Below are positions 28,324 to 36,007 of a stretch of 64,000 nucleotides of DNA, piece by piece. The notes beneath the pieces were generated by a model. It saw only the letters and a program-made list of their open reading frames with translations. It searched no databases and had not been told where the DNA came from. The position numbers were made by a program, and so were the translations under genes. Numbering within the stretch: position 1 is the first letter of the stretch; the number at the start of each line of letters is the position of its first letter. Source of the stretch: Vreelandella profundi (GTDB taxonomy: Bacteria > Pseudomonadota > Gammaproteobacteria > Pseudomonadales > Halomonadaceae); NCBI RefSeq assembly GCF_019722725.1, contig NZ_CP077941.1:2976001-3040000 (forward strand). Reading direction: 5' to 3'.

Positions 28324-29499
28324 CTATGACCGGATTTTTCTAACAACACCTTCCAACAAAAATTTAATAGTATGCTTAAAGAGATCTTTTTTATCATAAA
28401 TTGAGGGAGCTGCAATAAGAGCGCTATATAATTCCCTATACTTATCGCTAGCAGATACTAAAGAAAAATTCTCTTGTGACAGTAGAGCAATATCAGCTTT
28501 ATGCTTTTTAAGCTTATTAATATCATTTAACAACGTCTTAATCTCATCATTAGAGCTAGATACATCGCGGCATGAATATCGATCGGAAAAATTACAATGC
28601 AAAGCATCAAAGAAGATTTTCCTTGTTAAAAGAATTGGAAAATCATTCCCTTTTGAGGAAATCATTACTAATTTTCCAGCTAGTGCGCCCTCCATAACTC
28701 CTCGACCTGCTGCTACAACTATATCTGATTCTATAATATGACGGCTAGCTCTAGTAGTTATCTCATCAGATTTATATAGCCTGCCTAAACCTTTAATACT
28801 AGCTTCCAACTCTAAGGTTAATTCTTTATTTTCAGGCGACCCTACTATTGCCAAGAAAACATCAAATCCTGAGGATTTTAAATCCTGTGCCAAAGCTATT
28901 GTTTGATACAAGCTTTCTTTATATTTATCACACAATCGAGCAATGCGGAGTATGTTTAATTTTCCTTGTGGATATAAGCTAAGATCTTGCGGCTTTGGTT
29001 TATCACAAAAGCTAGTAGCTACTCTATTAGGTATCATTTCTAAGTAGCGATGATTAAGTGGCCCACCAATCTCTTTATAGAATTTCAGATCTTCTCCATG
29101 AAAAACAACGTCTGGATGCAATGCAGGAGTATAACCACTTCTTACTGCACCACCACATTTCGTGAAGAAAAGAGGCACTTTTTTTTCTATTCCTGCCAGT
29201 CTAGCAAACAAAAAAGCATTCGAGTCGAAAGCATTAACTACACAATTATTCTTATTAAAAATAGTTTTCATCAAAGCTACTGTAGCAGAAATATCTAATA
29301 AATTTTTATAAGGAATAAAACGAACTTTATTAGAAATGTTTTCAAATGCAATAGGAACTTCATGCCCTATACAAACAACTTCCACATGAAACTGTTTTGA
29401 AAAAAAGGAATAATGATCTAAAACGGTATAGTAATGTCCTCCCCTTCCGGTGTTTAAACCTTTAATATTGCTAACAAAAAGATAAACTTTATTTTTCAA
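28324..29499 (-). CDS. Putative glycosyltransferase, divergent GT-B type
   Basis: 391 residues with a GT-B look but weak family motifs. The N-terminus MKNKVYLFVSNIKGLNTGRGGHYY contains a glycine-rich acceptor loop. The middle has NILRIARLCDKYKESL, and the C-terminal half has IIESDIVVAAGRGVMEGALAGKLVMIS, which replaces the usual E-x7-E. The start is a TTG overlapping the stop of the MurB-like gene (TTGA), with AAGG seven bases upstream. Because it directly follows the MurA/MurB-like pair, it is a candidate for the enzyme that transfers their product. This is inference from position only. Confidence 0.7.
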   Translation of the reverse strand: MKNKVYLFVSNIKGLNTGRGGHYYTVLDHYSFFSKQFHVEVVCIGHEVPIAFENISNKVRFIPYKNLLDISATVALMKTIFNKNNCVVNAFDSNAFLFARLAGIEKKVPLFFTKCGGAVRSGYTPALHPDVVFHGEDLKFYKEIGGPLNHRYLEMIPNRVATSFCDKPKPQDLSLYPQGKLNILRIARLCDKYKESLYQTIALAQDLKSSGFDVFLAIVGSPENKELTLELEASIKGLGRLYKSDEITTRASRHIIESDIVVAAGRGVMEGALAGKLVMISSKGNDFPILLTRKIFFDALHCNFSDRYSCRDVSSSNDEIKTLLNDINKLKKHKADIALLSQENFSLVSASDKYRELYSALIAAPSIYDKKDLFKHTIKFLLEGVVRKIRS

Positions 29500-30482
29500 A
29501 ATTTAGCCTTATTTTTATCTATTTGATCAGCGGCACAAATACACCCATGCTCATCGACATACTTGACTTCAGCATTTAATTGGCACCCGAGCTCTGAAAA
29601 AGCTCTTTCCTTAATTAGTTCTATTAAAAAAATAACATCTGAAGACGTAGCACCTTCTATATTAGTAATAAAATTAGCATGCTCTTCAGATATTTTTGCC
29701 CCTCCCCGTGCATACCCCTTTAAACCAAGATCTTCTATAATTTTTCCAGGTGGTCCATATAAGCTATATGCTGAAGGATCGCTTTTGAATACAGAACCAC
29801 AATTAGGAATTTTTCGTGGGAATTTTTTTTTGCGTGAAGAAAGTATACTTAACATTTCTTTACGTACCAATGACGAAGAATCAGCATCTTCAAAATTCAG
29901 CACAACCTCAGATATAATTTCGTCTCGACATTGATATATCGAACTTCTGTAAGCAAATAAACAGTCGACTCTGTTACGAGTAACATAACCTCCTTTAGAA
30001 TCGATACTAACTACTTTTGAGACTGAGCTGCCAATGCCTTTGCGCTGACTGCCTCCATTCATGTACACCAAGCCTCCAAGAGTGCCTGGTACCCCACATA
30101 TATGCTCAGCTCCGACAAGCTTTGCTTTCTGTACTTCTCTTGCTAACTTAGGCACCCAAGCTCCCGCCTGAGCGGTGACTATATTACTATCTATATTAAT
30201 TTTATTCATTTCGTATCCAAGTTGAATACATGGAACAAGTAAACCTTTATCCGAGAACAAAAGGTTACTTGTCATTCCAATCACTACATGAGCAATGTTA
30301 TTTTTATAAAAATATTCTCTAAGCTTTCTAATTTGTTCAGGTGATTGAGGCCGCACGATTACATCAGCCAGGCCCCCTATGTTCCAACGACTTATTTTTG
30401 CCAAAGATAAATTAACAAAAACTCCACTGGGAACTATTTTTTTCAAATCATAAATTAAAGCTTTAGTTACAACCGATTGCAT
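29496..30482 (-). CDS. MurB-like UDP-N-acetylenolpyruvoylglucosamine reductase in polysaccharide locus
   Basis: FAD enzyme that reduces the enolpyruvyl ether made by MurA to a D-lactyl ether using NADPH. Family features seen are the FAD-binding GGLADVIVRPQSPEQIRKL, AGAWVPKLAREV, GVPGTLGGLVYMNGGS and the type II marker YRSSIY. The catalytic Ser lies in NCGSVFKSDPS and a C-terminal Glu in LNAEVKYVDEHG. The gene is AT-rich and carries a run of nine A residues (Lys-Lys-Lys, near 29823-29831). The start is placed at the ATG at 30482, just after the MurA-like stop; a GTG at 30509 is possible. The housekeeping murB should lie elsewhere, so this looks like a dedicated paralogue. Confidence 0.88.
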   Translation of the reverse strand: MQSVVTKALIYDLKKIVPSGVFVNLSLAKISRWNIGGLADVIVRPQSPEQIRKLREYFYKNNIAHVVIGMTSNLLFSDKGLLVPCIQLGYEMNKINIDSNIVTAQAGAWVPKLAREVQKAKLVGAEHICGVPGTLGGLVYMNGGSQRKGIGSSVSKVVSIDSKGGYVTRNRVDCLFAYRSSIYQCRDEIISEVVLNFEDADSSSLVRKEMLSILSSRKKKFPRKIPNCGSVFKSDPSAYSLYGPPGKIIEDLGLKGYARGGAKISEEHANFITNIEGATSSDVIFLIELIKERAFSELGCQLNAEVKYVDEHGCICAADQIDKNKAKF

Positions 30483-30483
30483 A

Positions 30484-31752
30484 TTATGGCTGCCAGTCAC
30501 AGTAAACACCTAATTCAGCTAGTTTTTCAGGCAAATTATTATAACCTCGTAAGGCCAACTCAACTCCACTGATATGACTTTCTCCTTCAGCACATAACGC
30601 AGCCATGATTAGCGCCATACTCCCGCGCAAGTCTGTAGACGTGACATTCGCCCCTTTAAGCAAATGATTGCCTCGAACAGTTATCCGTCCATGCTCAACA
30701 TCAATACTACCTTTCGAGAATTTCTCAAGTTGCTTAGCATAGGCTACGCGCTCAGGATAGCGATAATCAAAAATAACCGAACGACCATTTGCAAACATTG
30801 CTAGAAAAGTATAAAAAGGTTGCATATCCGAAATAACTCCTGGATGTGTTCCACAGGCTAACTCAAACGGTTGGATCCCATGTGCCCCAAGACAATCCGG
30901 CGACACCATAATGTTATTATTATTGTGGAAAAGATCCAGACCAGCTTCTCGTAAATGAATGAGTGGTACTTCCATAGTTTCGAATGGAACGTTTTGGATT
31001 AATAGATTACTCCCAGTAACTGCCCCCATTATGACCCATGTAAGCGCTTCTATTCTGTCTGCCATAATTGAGAATGAGGCGCCGCGAAGCAGGTCTCCAG
31101 CTCCCTGTACGCGAATAAGGCTACTACCTTCTAGTTCTATTTGAGCGCCCATCTCACGTAAAAAATCAATTAGATCTGTAACTTCAGGGGTAACATAAGC
31201 ATTTCGAATTAAAGTTTCCCCTTGTGCTACAGATGCACACATTAATGCATTTTCTGTACCCCCAACTGTTGACATTGGGAAGTCAATGATGCCGCCAACA
31301 AGTTTACCACTTAACTCAATATAATCCGCTTTCTCTATAACTTGGCAGCCTAATTTTTGCCAAACAAGAATATGTAGGTCATAACCTCTAGTACCAATCT
31401 TACACCCGCCTGGATATGGTATTCTTGCATAGGAGTTTCTAGCTAAAACACCCGCAGCTAAAAGATAAGTAGTTCGAATCGGCAAATCATAATTTGATAT
31501 TTCATCATATGAAAGTGAAGGGGTATAAATTTCTATCTCTGAAGTCGTATGGTTTTCATTACATATAGCTCCTAAATTTCTTATAAAATCTATTTTTGCT
31601 TTTGCATCCTCTAAAGCTAAAGGGAAATTACGCAAATTCACTTTACCTGCAGAAAGCAATGCCGCGGCAAGAACACGAGTTGCACTGTTTTTGGCACCAC
31701 TTACTAATACGGTGCCGTTCAACTGTTGTGGGCCTTTAACTATTAGATCCAT
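30484..31752 (-). CDS. MurA-like UDP-GlcNAc 1-carboxyvinyltransferase in polysaccharide locus
   Basis: EPSP-synthase-fold enzyme that transfers enolpyruvate from PEP to the 3-OH of UDP-GlcNAc. The 422 residues match MurA length. Active-site residues are kept: Lys21 in SGAKNSAT, Cys117 in PGGCKIGTRGYDLHI (the fosfomycin-target Cys) and the Asp in ISDMQPFYTFL. The usual RPVD in the loop is changed to RGYD, and the region after ISDMQ diverges. AGGAG lies seven bases before the ATG, and the gene overlaps wzx by 17 bases. It is AT-rich like its neighbours. Most likely it makes a precursor for a lactyl-ether sugar in the exported polymer rather than peptidoglycan. Confidence 0.9.
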   Translation of the reverse strand: MDLIVKGPQQLNGTVLVSGAKNSATRVLAAALLSAGKVNLRNFPLALEDAKAKIDFIRNLGAICNENHTTSEIEIYTPSLSYDEISNYDLPIRTTYLLAAGVLARNSYARIPYPGGCKIGTRGYDLHILVWQKLGCQVIEKADYIELSGKLVGGIIDFPMSTVGGTENALMCASVAQGETLIRNAYVTPEVTDLIDFLREMGAQIELEGSSLIRVQGAGDLLRGASFSIMADRIEALTWVIMGAVTGSNLLIQNVPFETMEVPLIHLREAGLDLFHNNNNIMVSPDCLGAHGIQPFELACGTHPGVISDMQPFYTFLAMFANGRSVIFDYRYPERVAYAKQLEKFSKGSIDVEHGRITVRGNHLLKGANVTSTDLRGSMALIMAALCAEGESHISGVELALRGYNNLPEKLAELGVYCDWQP

Positions 31753-33076
31753 GACTCATCTCCTGTTCTGGTATAAATTTTAAAGTATAAAAAATACTAA
31801 GAACGTATTGCGCGCTTAGCATAATTGAATATAAAAAAATAACACTAGTTACTGTCATTTGATTGTAATACGCTGCAGCGAAACAACCTGTGACAATCAC
31901 GGCACGCTGTACATTTAATATCAGCAACAATATATGTCCTTCGAATACAAAGAGAATACGAGACACAGGAACTTGTAAAAACTGAAAGACGAGATATATA
32001 GCAAGTAGCTCAGCAAGCTGACCTGCTAATTGCCATTCTTTTCCGAAGATAATAGAAAAAATAAATTCGCCAAATATAGCAAGCACCAACGCCGGCAACA
32101 AAGATATTACAAATAGCTTCTTCAACATGCTAAGTGTAATTTCTCGAATTTTTCCTGGTTGACTTTTACCAATATGACTTATTTCTGCATAATAAGCCCT
32201 ACTCATACTACTGCTTAGCAAGCCAATAGGCAGGCTTAATGCCATTAATGCTAATCCTAGCTGGCCAGTAGTTTGAGCATCGTAAATCAAAGCAGTAAAC
32301 AATAATGGTGCTTGAGCACAAAATACTAATAAAAACTGCGAAGGTAGCCGATAAATTGGAAAATTACGGTAACGTAAAGCCACCAATTTTATTCGACTTA
32401 ATCTTATATGTTTTTGGTTTCTAATAAAATCTTCTTTAAAGCGAATGCTTAATGAAACTATACCGCCGCTAGTAGCAACCACTTGGCCTATTAGCAAACC
32501 AAAAGGTTTAATAGCAAGAAAACCAAGAACTAGTTTTATAAGATTACCAGTAAGGCTTTGAATAGCTGTCGTATGAGCTATAGGCTTGTATGCACGCTTA
32601 CGTGTAGCCCAAATTGATAATATCTCATAACCACTTCCACCAACTAAGCCAAGAAAAATTAACCACCAATATGGCTCTAACATTTGCATAGAAAAATAGC
32701 TGAACAACCTTTCCCCAAATAAAAATAATAAAAACGCAACTATTAGGCTCATAAAAAACATTAAAAAGACTGATAGCAACATCAAATTAATAGCTATACC
32801 ATCGTTTCTAGGCAATGGTACGGCTAGCACATAACGCAATGTAACAATGGGTGCTAACATCGACACTACAGAGATAAAAAATGCAAGCATCCCAAAATCT
32901 TCAGGGCTATATAAACGCGTAAGAATAGGAATAGATGCAAATCCTATTATACGTGCAACTATACTTCCCATAGCAAGCGTCAGCATACCATTAAGAACCA
33001 CACTAGCTGGACCAGAAAATGCTTTGTTTTTCCATAGCTTCAATTTAAAGAATTTTTTTTGATTAGAAGTTGTCAT
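31736..33076 (-). CDS. wzx: Wzx-type oligosaccharide flippase
   Basis: MOP-superfamily polysaccharide transporter of 446 residues with about 12 membrane segments. It flips undecaprenyl-linked repeat units across the inner membrane. The N-terminal region GSIVARIIGFASIPILTRLYSPEDFG (about 37-62) is the standard Wzx/RfbX opening. Later segments include GLALMALSLPIGLLSSSMSRAYYAEISHIGKS. It lies between the UDP-GalNAcA genes and the MurA-like gene. AT-rich, as is typical of serotype-specific wzx. Confidence 0.9.
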   Translation of the reverse strand: MTTSNQKKFFKLKLWKNKAFSGPASVVLNGMLTLAMGSIVARIIGFASIPILTRLYSPEDFGMLAFFISVVSMLAPIVTLRYVLAVPLPRNDGIAINLMLLSVFLMFFMSLIVAFLLFLFGERLFSYFSMQMLEPYWWLIFLGLVGGSGYEILSIWATRKRAYKPIAHTTAIQSLTGNLIKLVLGFLAIKPFGLLIGQVVATSGGIVSLSIRFKEDFIRNQKHIRLSRIKLVALRYRNFPIYRLPSQFLLVFCAQAPLLFTALIYDAQTTGQLGLALMALSLPIGLLSSSMSRAYYAEISHIGKSQPGKIREITLSMLKKLFVISLLPALVLAIFGEFIFSIIFGKEWQLAGQLAELLAIYLVFQFLQVPVSRILFVFEGHILLLILNVQRAVIVTGCFAAAYYNQMTVTSVIFLYSIMLSAQYVLSIFYTLKFIPEQEMSHGSNS

Positions 33077-33321
33077 TAGTTGCCATTCTGTATGCCATAA
33101 AACTTAAAAGAGACATCTAAATATAGCACTCACTATTAATTTAAAAGCTATGCCAACAATCGTAAAAAATACAATCGTAATAAAAAATCAGAAACCCTTA
33201 ATTTATAATAAAATTATTGCTTTTTAATCAGCTCAATAAAATATATTGATTAATAATATTTAATCGTGCTGACTAAACGCTTAGTTTCTTGATCACTATG
33301 TGTACTTAATCTTCGCTGCAT
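33077..33321. other. AT-rich intergenic stretch
   Basis: 245 bases of roughly one-quarter G+C between the wzx start and the epimerase stop. I see no open frame with a ribosome-binding site and no clear terminator hairpin. It marks the boundary where gene content changes from the GalNAcA genes to the strain-specific cassette, and it may have been a recombination junction. Confidence 0.5.
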
Positions 33322-34362
33322 TTACTGCAATCTATTCATGTTTAATATGTACCATGGCATTGCTAGATCTATACCTTTTTCTATTTTAAATTCCGGACGG
33401 TATCCTAAATACTTTGTCGCTCTTCCGATATCCGCTTGTGAATGGCGTACATCGCCTGATCTAAAGGCTCTGTGCTGCTGGGTTTTGGGGTAATATATAC
33501 CATTAACTTTCAATGCTTTTTGTATAGCAGCAAACAGTTCGTTCAGAGTTGTTCGGTCACCCAAGGCAACGTTGTATACTAAATTTTTGGCATCTACATT
33601 CTCAGTAGTTGCTGCTAATAAATTCATCTGTATAGTGTTATCGATGAAACAGAAATCACGACTAGTTTCGCCATCACCGTTGATAAATACATCTTCACCT
33701 TTAATCATTGCAGCAGTCCACTTCGGAATCACTGCTGCATATGCTCCATTTGGATCTTGACGTTTACCAAACACGTTAAAGTAACGCAAGCCAATCGTTT
33801 GGAAATCATAAGTTTTGGCAAATACGTCAGCGTATAGCTCGTTCACATACTTGGTAACAGCATAAGGCGACAAAGGCTTACCAATTATGTCTTCCACCTT
33901 CGGTAAGCCCGGATGATCTCCATAAGTTGAACTACTAGCAGCGTAAGTGAAGCTATCAACCTGAGCGTCACGGGCAGCTACCAACATATTGAGAAAACCA
34001 TTAATATTTGTGCCATTAGTAGTGATAGGGTCATTTATCGAGCGAGGGACGGAACCTAATGCTGCTTGATGCAATACGTAGTCGACACCTTCGCAAGCTT
34101 TTTGACAATCATCCAAATTACGAATGTCGCCTTTTATAAAGTTGAAACGTGCCCATTGATCTATAGAGACTAAGCTTTTGACCTCATCAAGATTACGTTG
34201 ATGACCTGTAGCATAATTATCGAGGCCGACTACCTCCTGATCAAGTTTTAGCAGTGTTTCTAGAAGATTAGAACCAATAAATCCAGCGACACCAGTAATA
34301 AGCCAGGTTTTAGAATTCTTTGGCAATTCCTGAAGAAGTTGTTCGTAACGAGTCATATGCAC
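33322..34362 (-). CDS. UDP-N-acetylglucosamine 4-epimerase, WbpP/TviC type
   Basis: SDR epimerase interconverting UDP-GlcNAc(A) and UDP-GalNAc(A). The 346 residues show the long N-terminal lead [35 protein letters not shown], typical of WbpP/TviC. They also show [35 protein letters not shown], the catalytic Ser-Tyr-Lys in [14 protein letters not shown]...[10 protein letters not shown], and [23 protein letters not shown]. Paired with the adjacent WbpO/TviB-type dehydrogenase it supplies UDP-GalNAcA, as in P. aeruginosa O6 and Vi antigen pathways. Confidence 0.92.
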   Translation of the reverse strand: MHMTRYEQLLQELPKNSKTWLITGVAGFIGSNLLETLLKLDQEVVGLDNYATGHQRNLDEVKSLVSIDQWARFNFIKGDIRNLDDCQKACEGVDYVLHQAALGSVPRSINDPITTNGTNINGFLNMLVAARDAQVDSFTYAASSSTYGDHPGLPKVEDIIGKPLSPYAVTKYVNELYADVFAKTYDFQTIGLRYFNVFGKRQDPNGAYAAVIPKWTAAMIKGEDVFINGDGETSRDFCFIDNTIQMNLLAATTENVDAKNLVYNVALGDRTTLNELFAAIQKALKVNGIYYPKTQQHRAFRSGDVRHSQADIGRATKYLGYRPEFKIEKGIDLAMPWYILNMNRLQ

Positions 34363-34432
34363 TTCTTAAATTTGAATAGATTTTTTTGACCAAGATTAAA
34401 CTCGGCCTCCATTAATTCAGATCTAGATACCT

Positions 34433-35710
34433 TTAGAGGCGCAGATCGGACTCTTCAGCTGGCAGTAAATATTTCAGATCATACAACACATGTTCTGACT
34501 TGCCGAGTTTGCGGATATTCTCTACGCCTAATGCCTTGAACTGGCTATGGCCTACAGCGACAACGATACCGTCATAGCTGTTAATTGATGGCTCTATAAC
34601 TGGGGTAATACCATATTCATGTTCGGCTTCAGCTATCGATACCCACGGATCGTATACCTCAACCTCTATGTTGTATTCACCTAGTTCTTTTACGATATCT
34701 ACAACACGGGTATTACGTAGGTCAGGGCAGTTTTCTTTAAACGCTAGTCCCATAATTAGTACTTTTGCACCATCAACATGAATGCGTTTTTTCATCATGC
34801 ATTTAACTAGCTGTGACACTACATAAGCGCCCATACTGTCATTCAAACGACGACCTGCGAGAATAATTTCTGGATGGTAGCCAATGGATTGCGCCTTGTG
34901 GGTCAAATAGTAGGGGTCTACTCCTATGCAGTGACCGCCAACCAGGCCAGGGCGGAAAGGCAAGAAATTCCATTTAGTACCAGCTGCTTGCAAGACGGCT
35001 TCTGTATCAATATCCATTTTATTGAAAATCACTGCTAGCTCGTTAATTAGAGCAATATTCAAATCACGCTGAGTATTTTCGATAACCTTGGCGGCTTCAG
35101 CTACCTTGATGCTGCTTGCCTTATGGGTGCCTGCTGTAATAACTTCATTGTATAATGCATCTATCAGCTCAGCTGCTTCGGGAGTAGAGCCGGAGGTTAC
35201 TTTTTTAATATTAGTGACTCGGTGCTCTTTATCACCTGGATTAATACGCTCAGGGCTATAACCTGCGAAAAAATCAATGTTGTATTTTAAGCCCGAATTC
35301 TTTTCCAGTACCGGTATGCACTCTTCTTCTGTAGCGCCGGGATAAACCGTAGATTCATAAATGACAATATCGCCATGTTTCAGCGTTTTACCAATCGTTT
35401 CTGAAGCTTTGTATAGTGGTGTTAGATCAGGTTGTTTATGTTCATCAATCGGTGTAGGGACGGTCACAATATAAACATTAGCTGACTCTAGCTCAGTTAT
35501 TGTTGCCGTAAATATCAGCTGATCAGCCTCTTTCATTTCATCGCTTTCAACTTCAAGCGTGCTGTCGTGGCCTTTACGGAGTGCGTCAATTCGCGACTGG
35601 TTAATATCAAAGCCGATGACAGATCGCTTTTTACCAAACTCTACGGCGAGAGGTAGGCCAACGTAACCGAGACCGATGATGGCGAGCTTGATGTCTTCGA
35701 GTTTGTGCAT
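34433..35710 (-). CDS. UDP-N-acetylhexosamine 6-dehydrogenase, WbpO/TviB type
   Basis: NAD-dependent two-step oxidation of UDP-GlcNAc or UDP-GalNAc to the uronic acid. The 425 residues show [20 protein letters not shown] (about 7-26), [34 protein letters not shown], the catalytic Cys in [14 protein letters not shown] (about 263-276) and [21 protein letters not shown] C-terminal binding sequence. It is the first gene after the ops element; a 160-base leader separates the two. Confidence 0.94.
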   Translation of the reverse strand: MHKLEDIKLAIIGLGYVGLPLAVEFGKKRSVIGFDINQSRIDALRKGHDSTLEVESDEMKEADQLIFTATITELESANVYIVTVPTPIDEHKQPDLTPLYKASETIGKTLKHGDIVIYESTVYPGATEEECIPVLEKNSGLKYNIDFFAGYSPERINPGDKEHRVTNIKKVTSGSTPEAAELIDALYNEVITAGTHKASSIKVAEAAKVIENTQRDLNIALINELAVIFNKMDIDTEAVLQAAGTKWNFLPFRPGLVGGHCIGVDPYYLTHKAQSIGYHPEIILAGRRLNDSMGAYVVSQLVKCMMKKRIHVDGAKVLIMGLAFKENCPDLRNTRVVDIVKELGEYNIEVEVYDPWVSIAEAEHEYGITPVIEPSINSYDGIVVAVGHSQFKALGVENIRKLGKSEHVLYDLKYLLPAEESDLRL

Positions 35711-35869
35711 TTGAGGATAATCCTAAGCGACTAGAATGGGATAATATTAAGATCTGACGATACTATTTAATAAACCTGAGTAAGCTTAGCGTTCGCAAAC
35801 TATTGGCCTAATGTTAATCTATTATTTTAACTCTTAGCATTGTAGCTAAGCTTAAAAGTACATTTTAGA

Positions 35870-35881
35870 CACGCTACCGCC
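35870..35881 (-). promoter_or_regulatory. ops element (RfaH recruitment site)
   Basis: The minus strand reads GGCGGTAGCGTG, an exact match to the ops consensus as I know it from E. coli leaders. It lies in the 297-base gap between wzc and the WbpO/TviB-type gene, 160 bases before that start codon. That is where RfaH-dependent operons carry it. RfaH would load here and suppress termination across the ~21 kb of sugar genes downstream. A possible promoter (TTGGGA, 15 bases, TATAAA) lies further upstream on the same strand but is weak. The full JUMPstart consensus is not evident. Confidence 0.85.
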
Positions 35882-36007
35882 CTAAGATTATCGGGCGTAT
35901 TCTCAATGCCCTCCTCATTAATATTCAAAACGACTGAAATAATCCAGCTTTATACATTTTCGTTCTTAATCCCAAGGCAGTTTTTGGCTGTTTAGGACAT
36001 TAACCAA

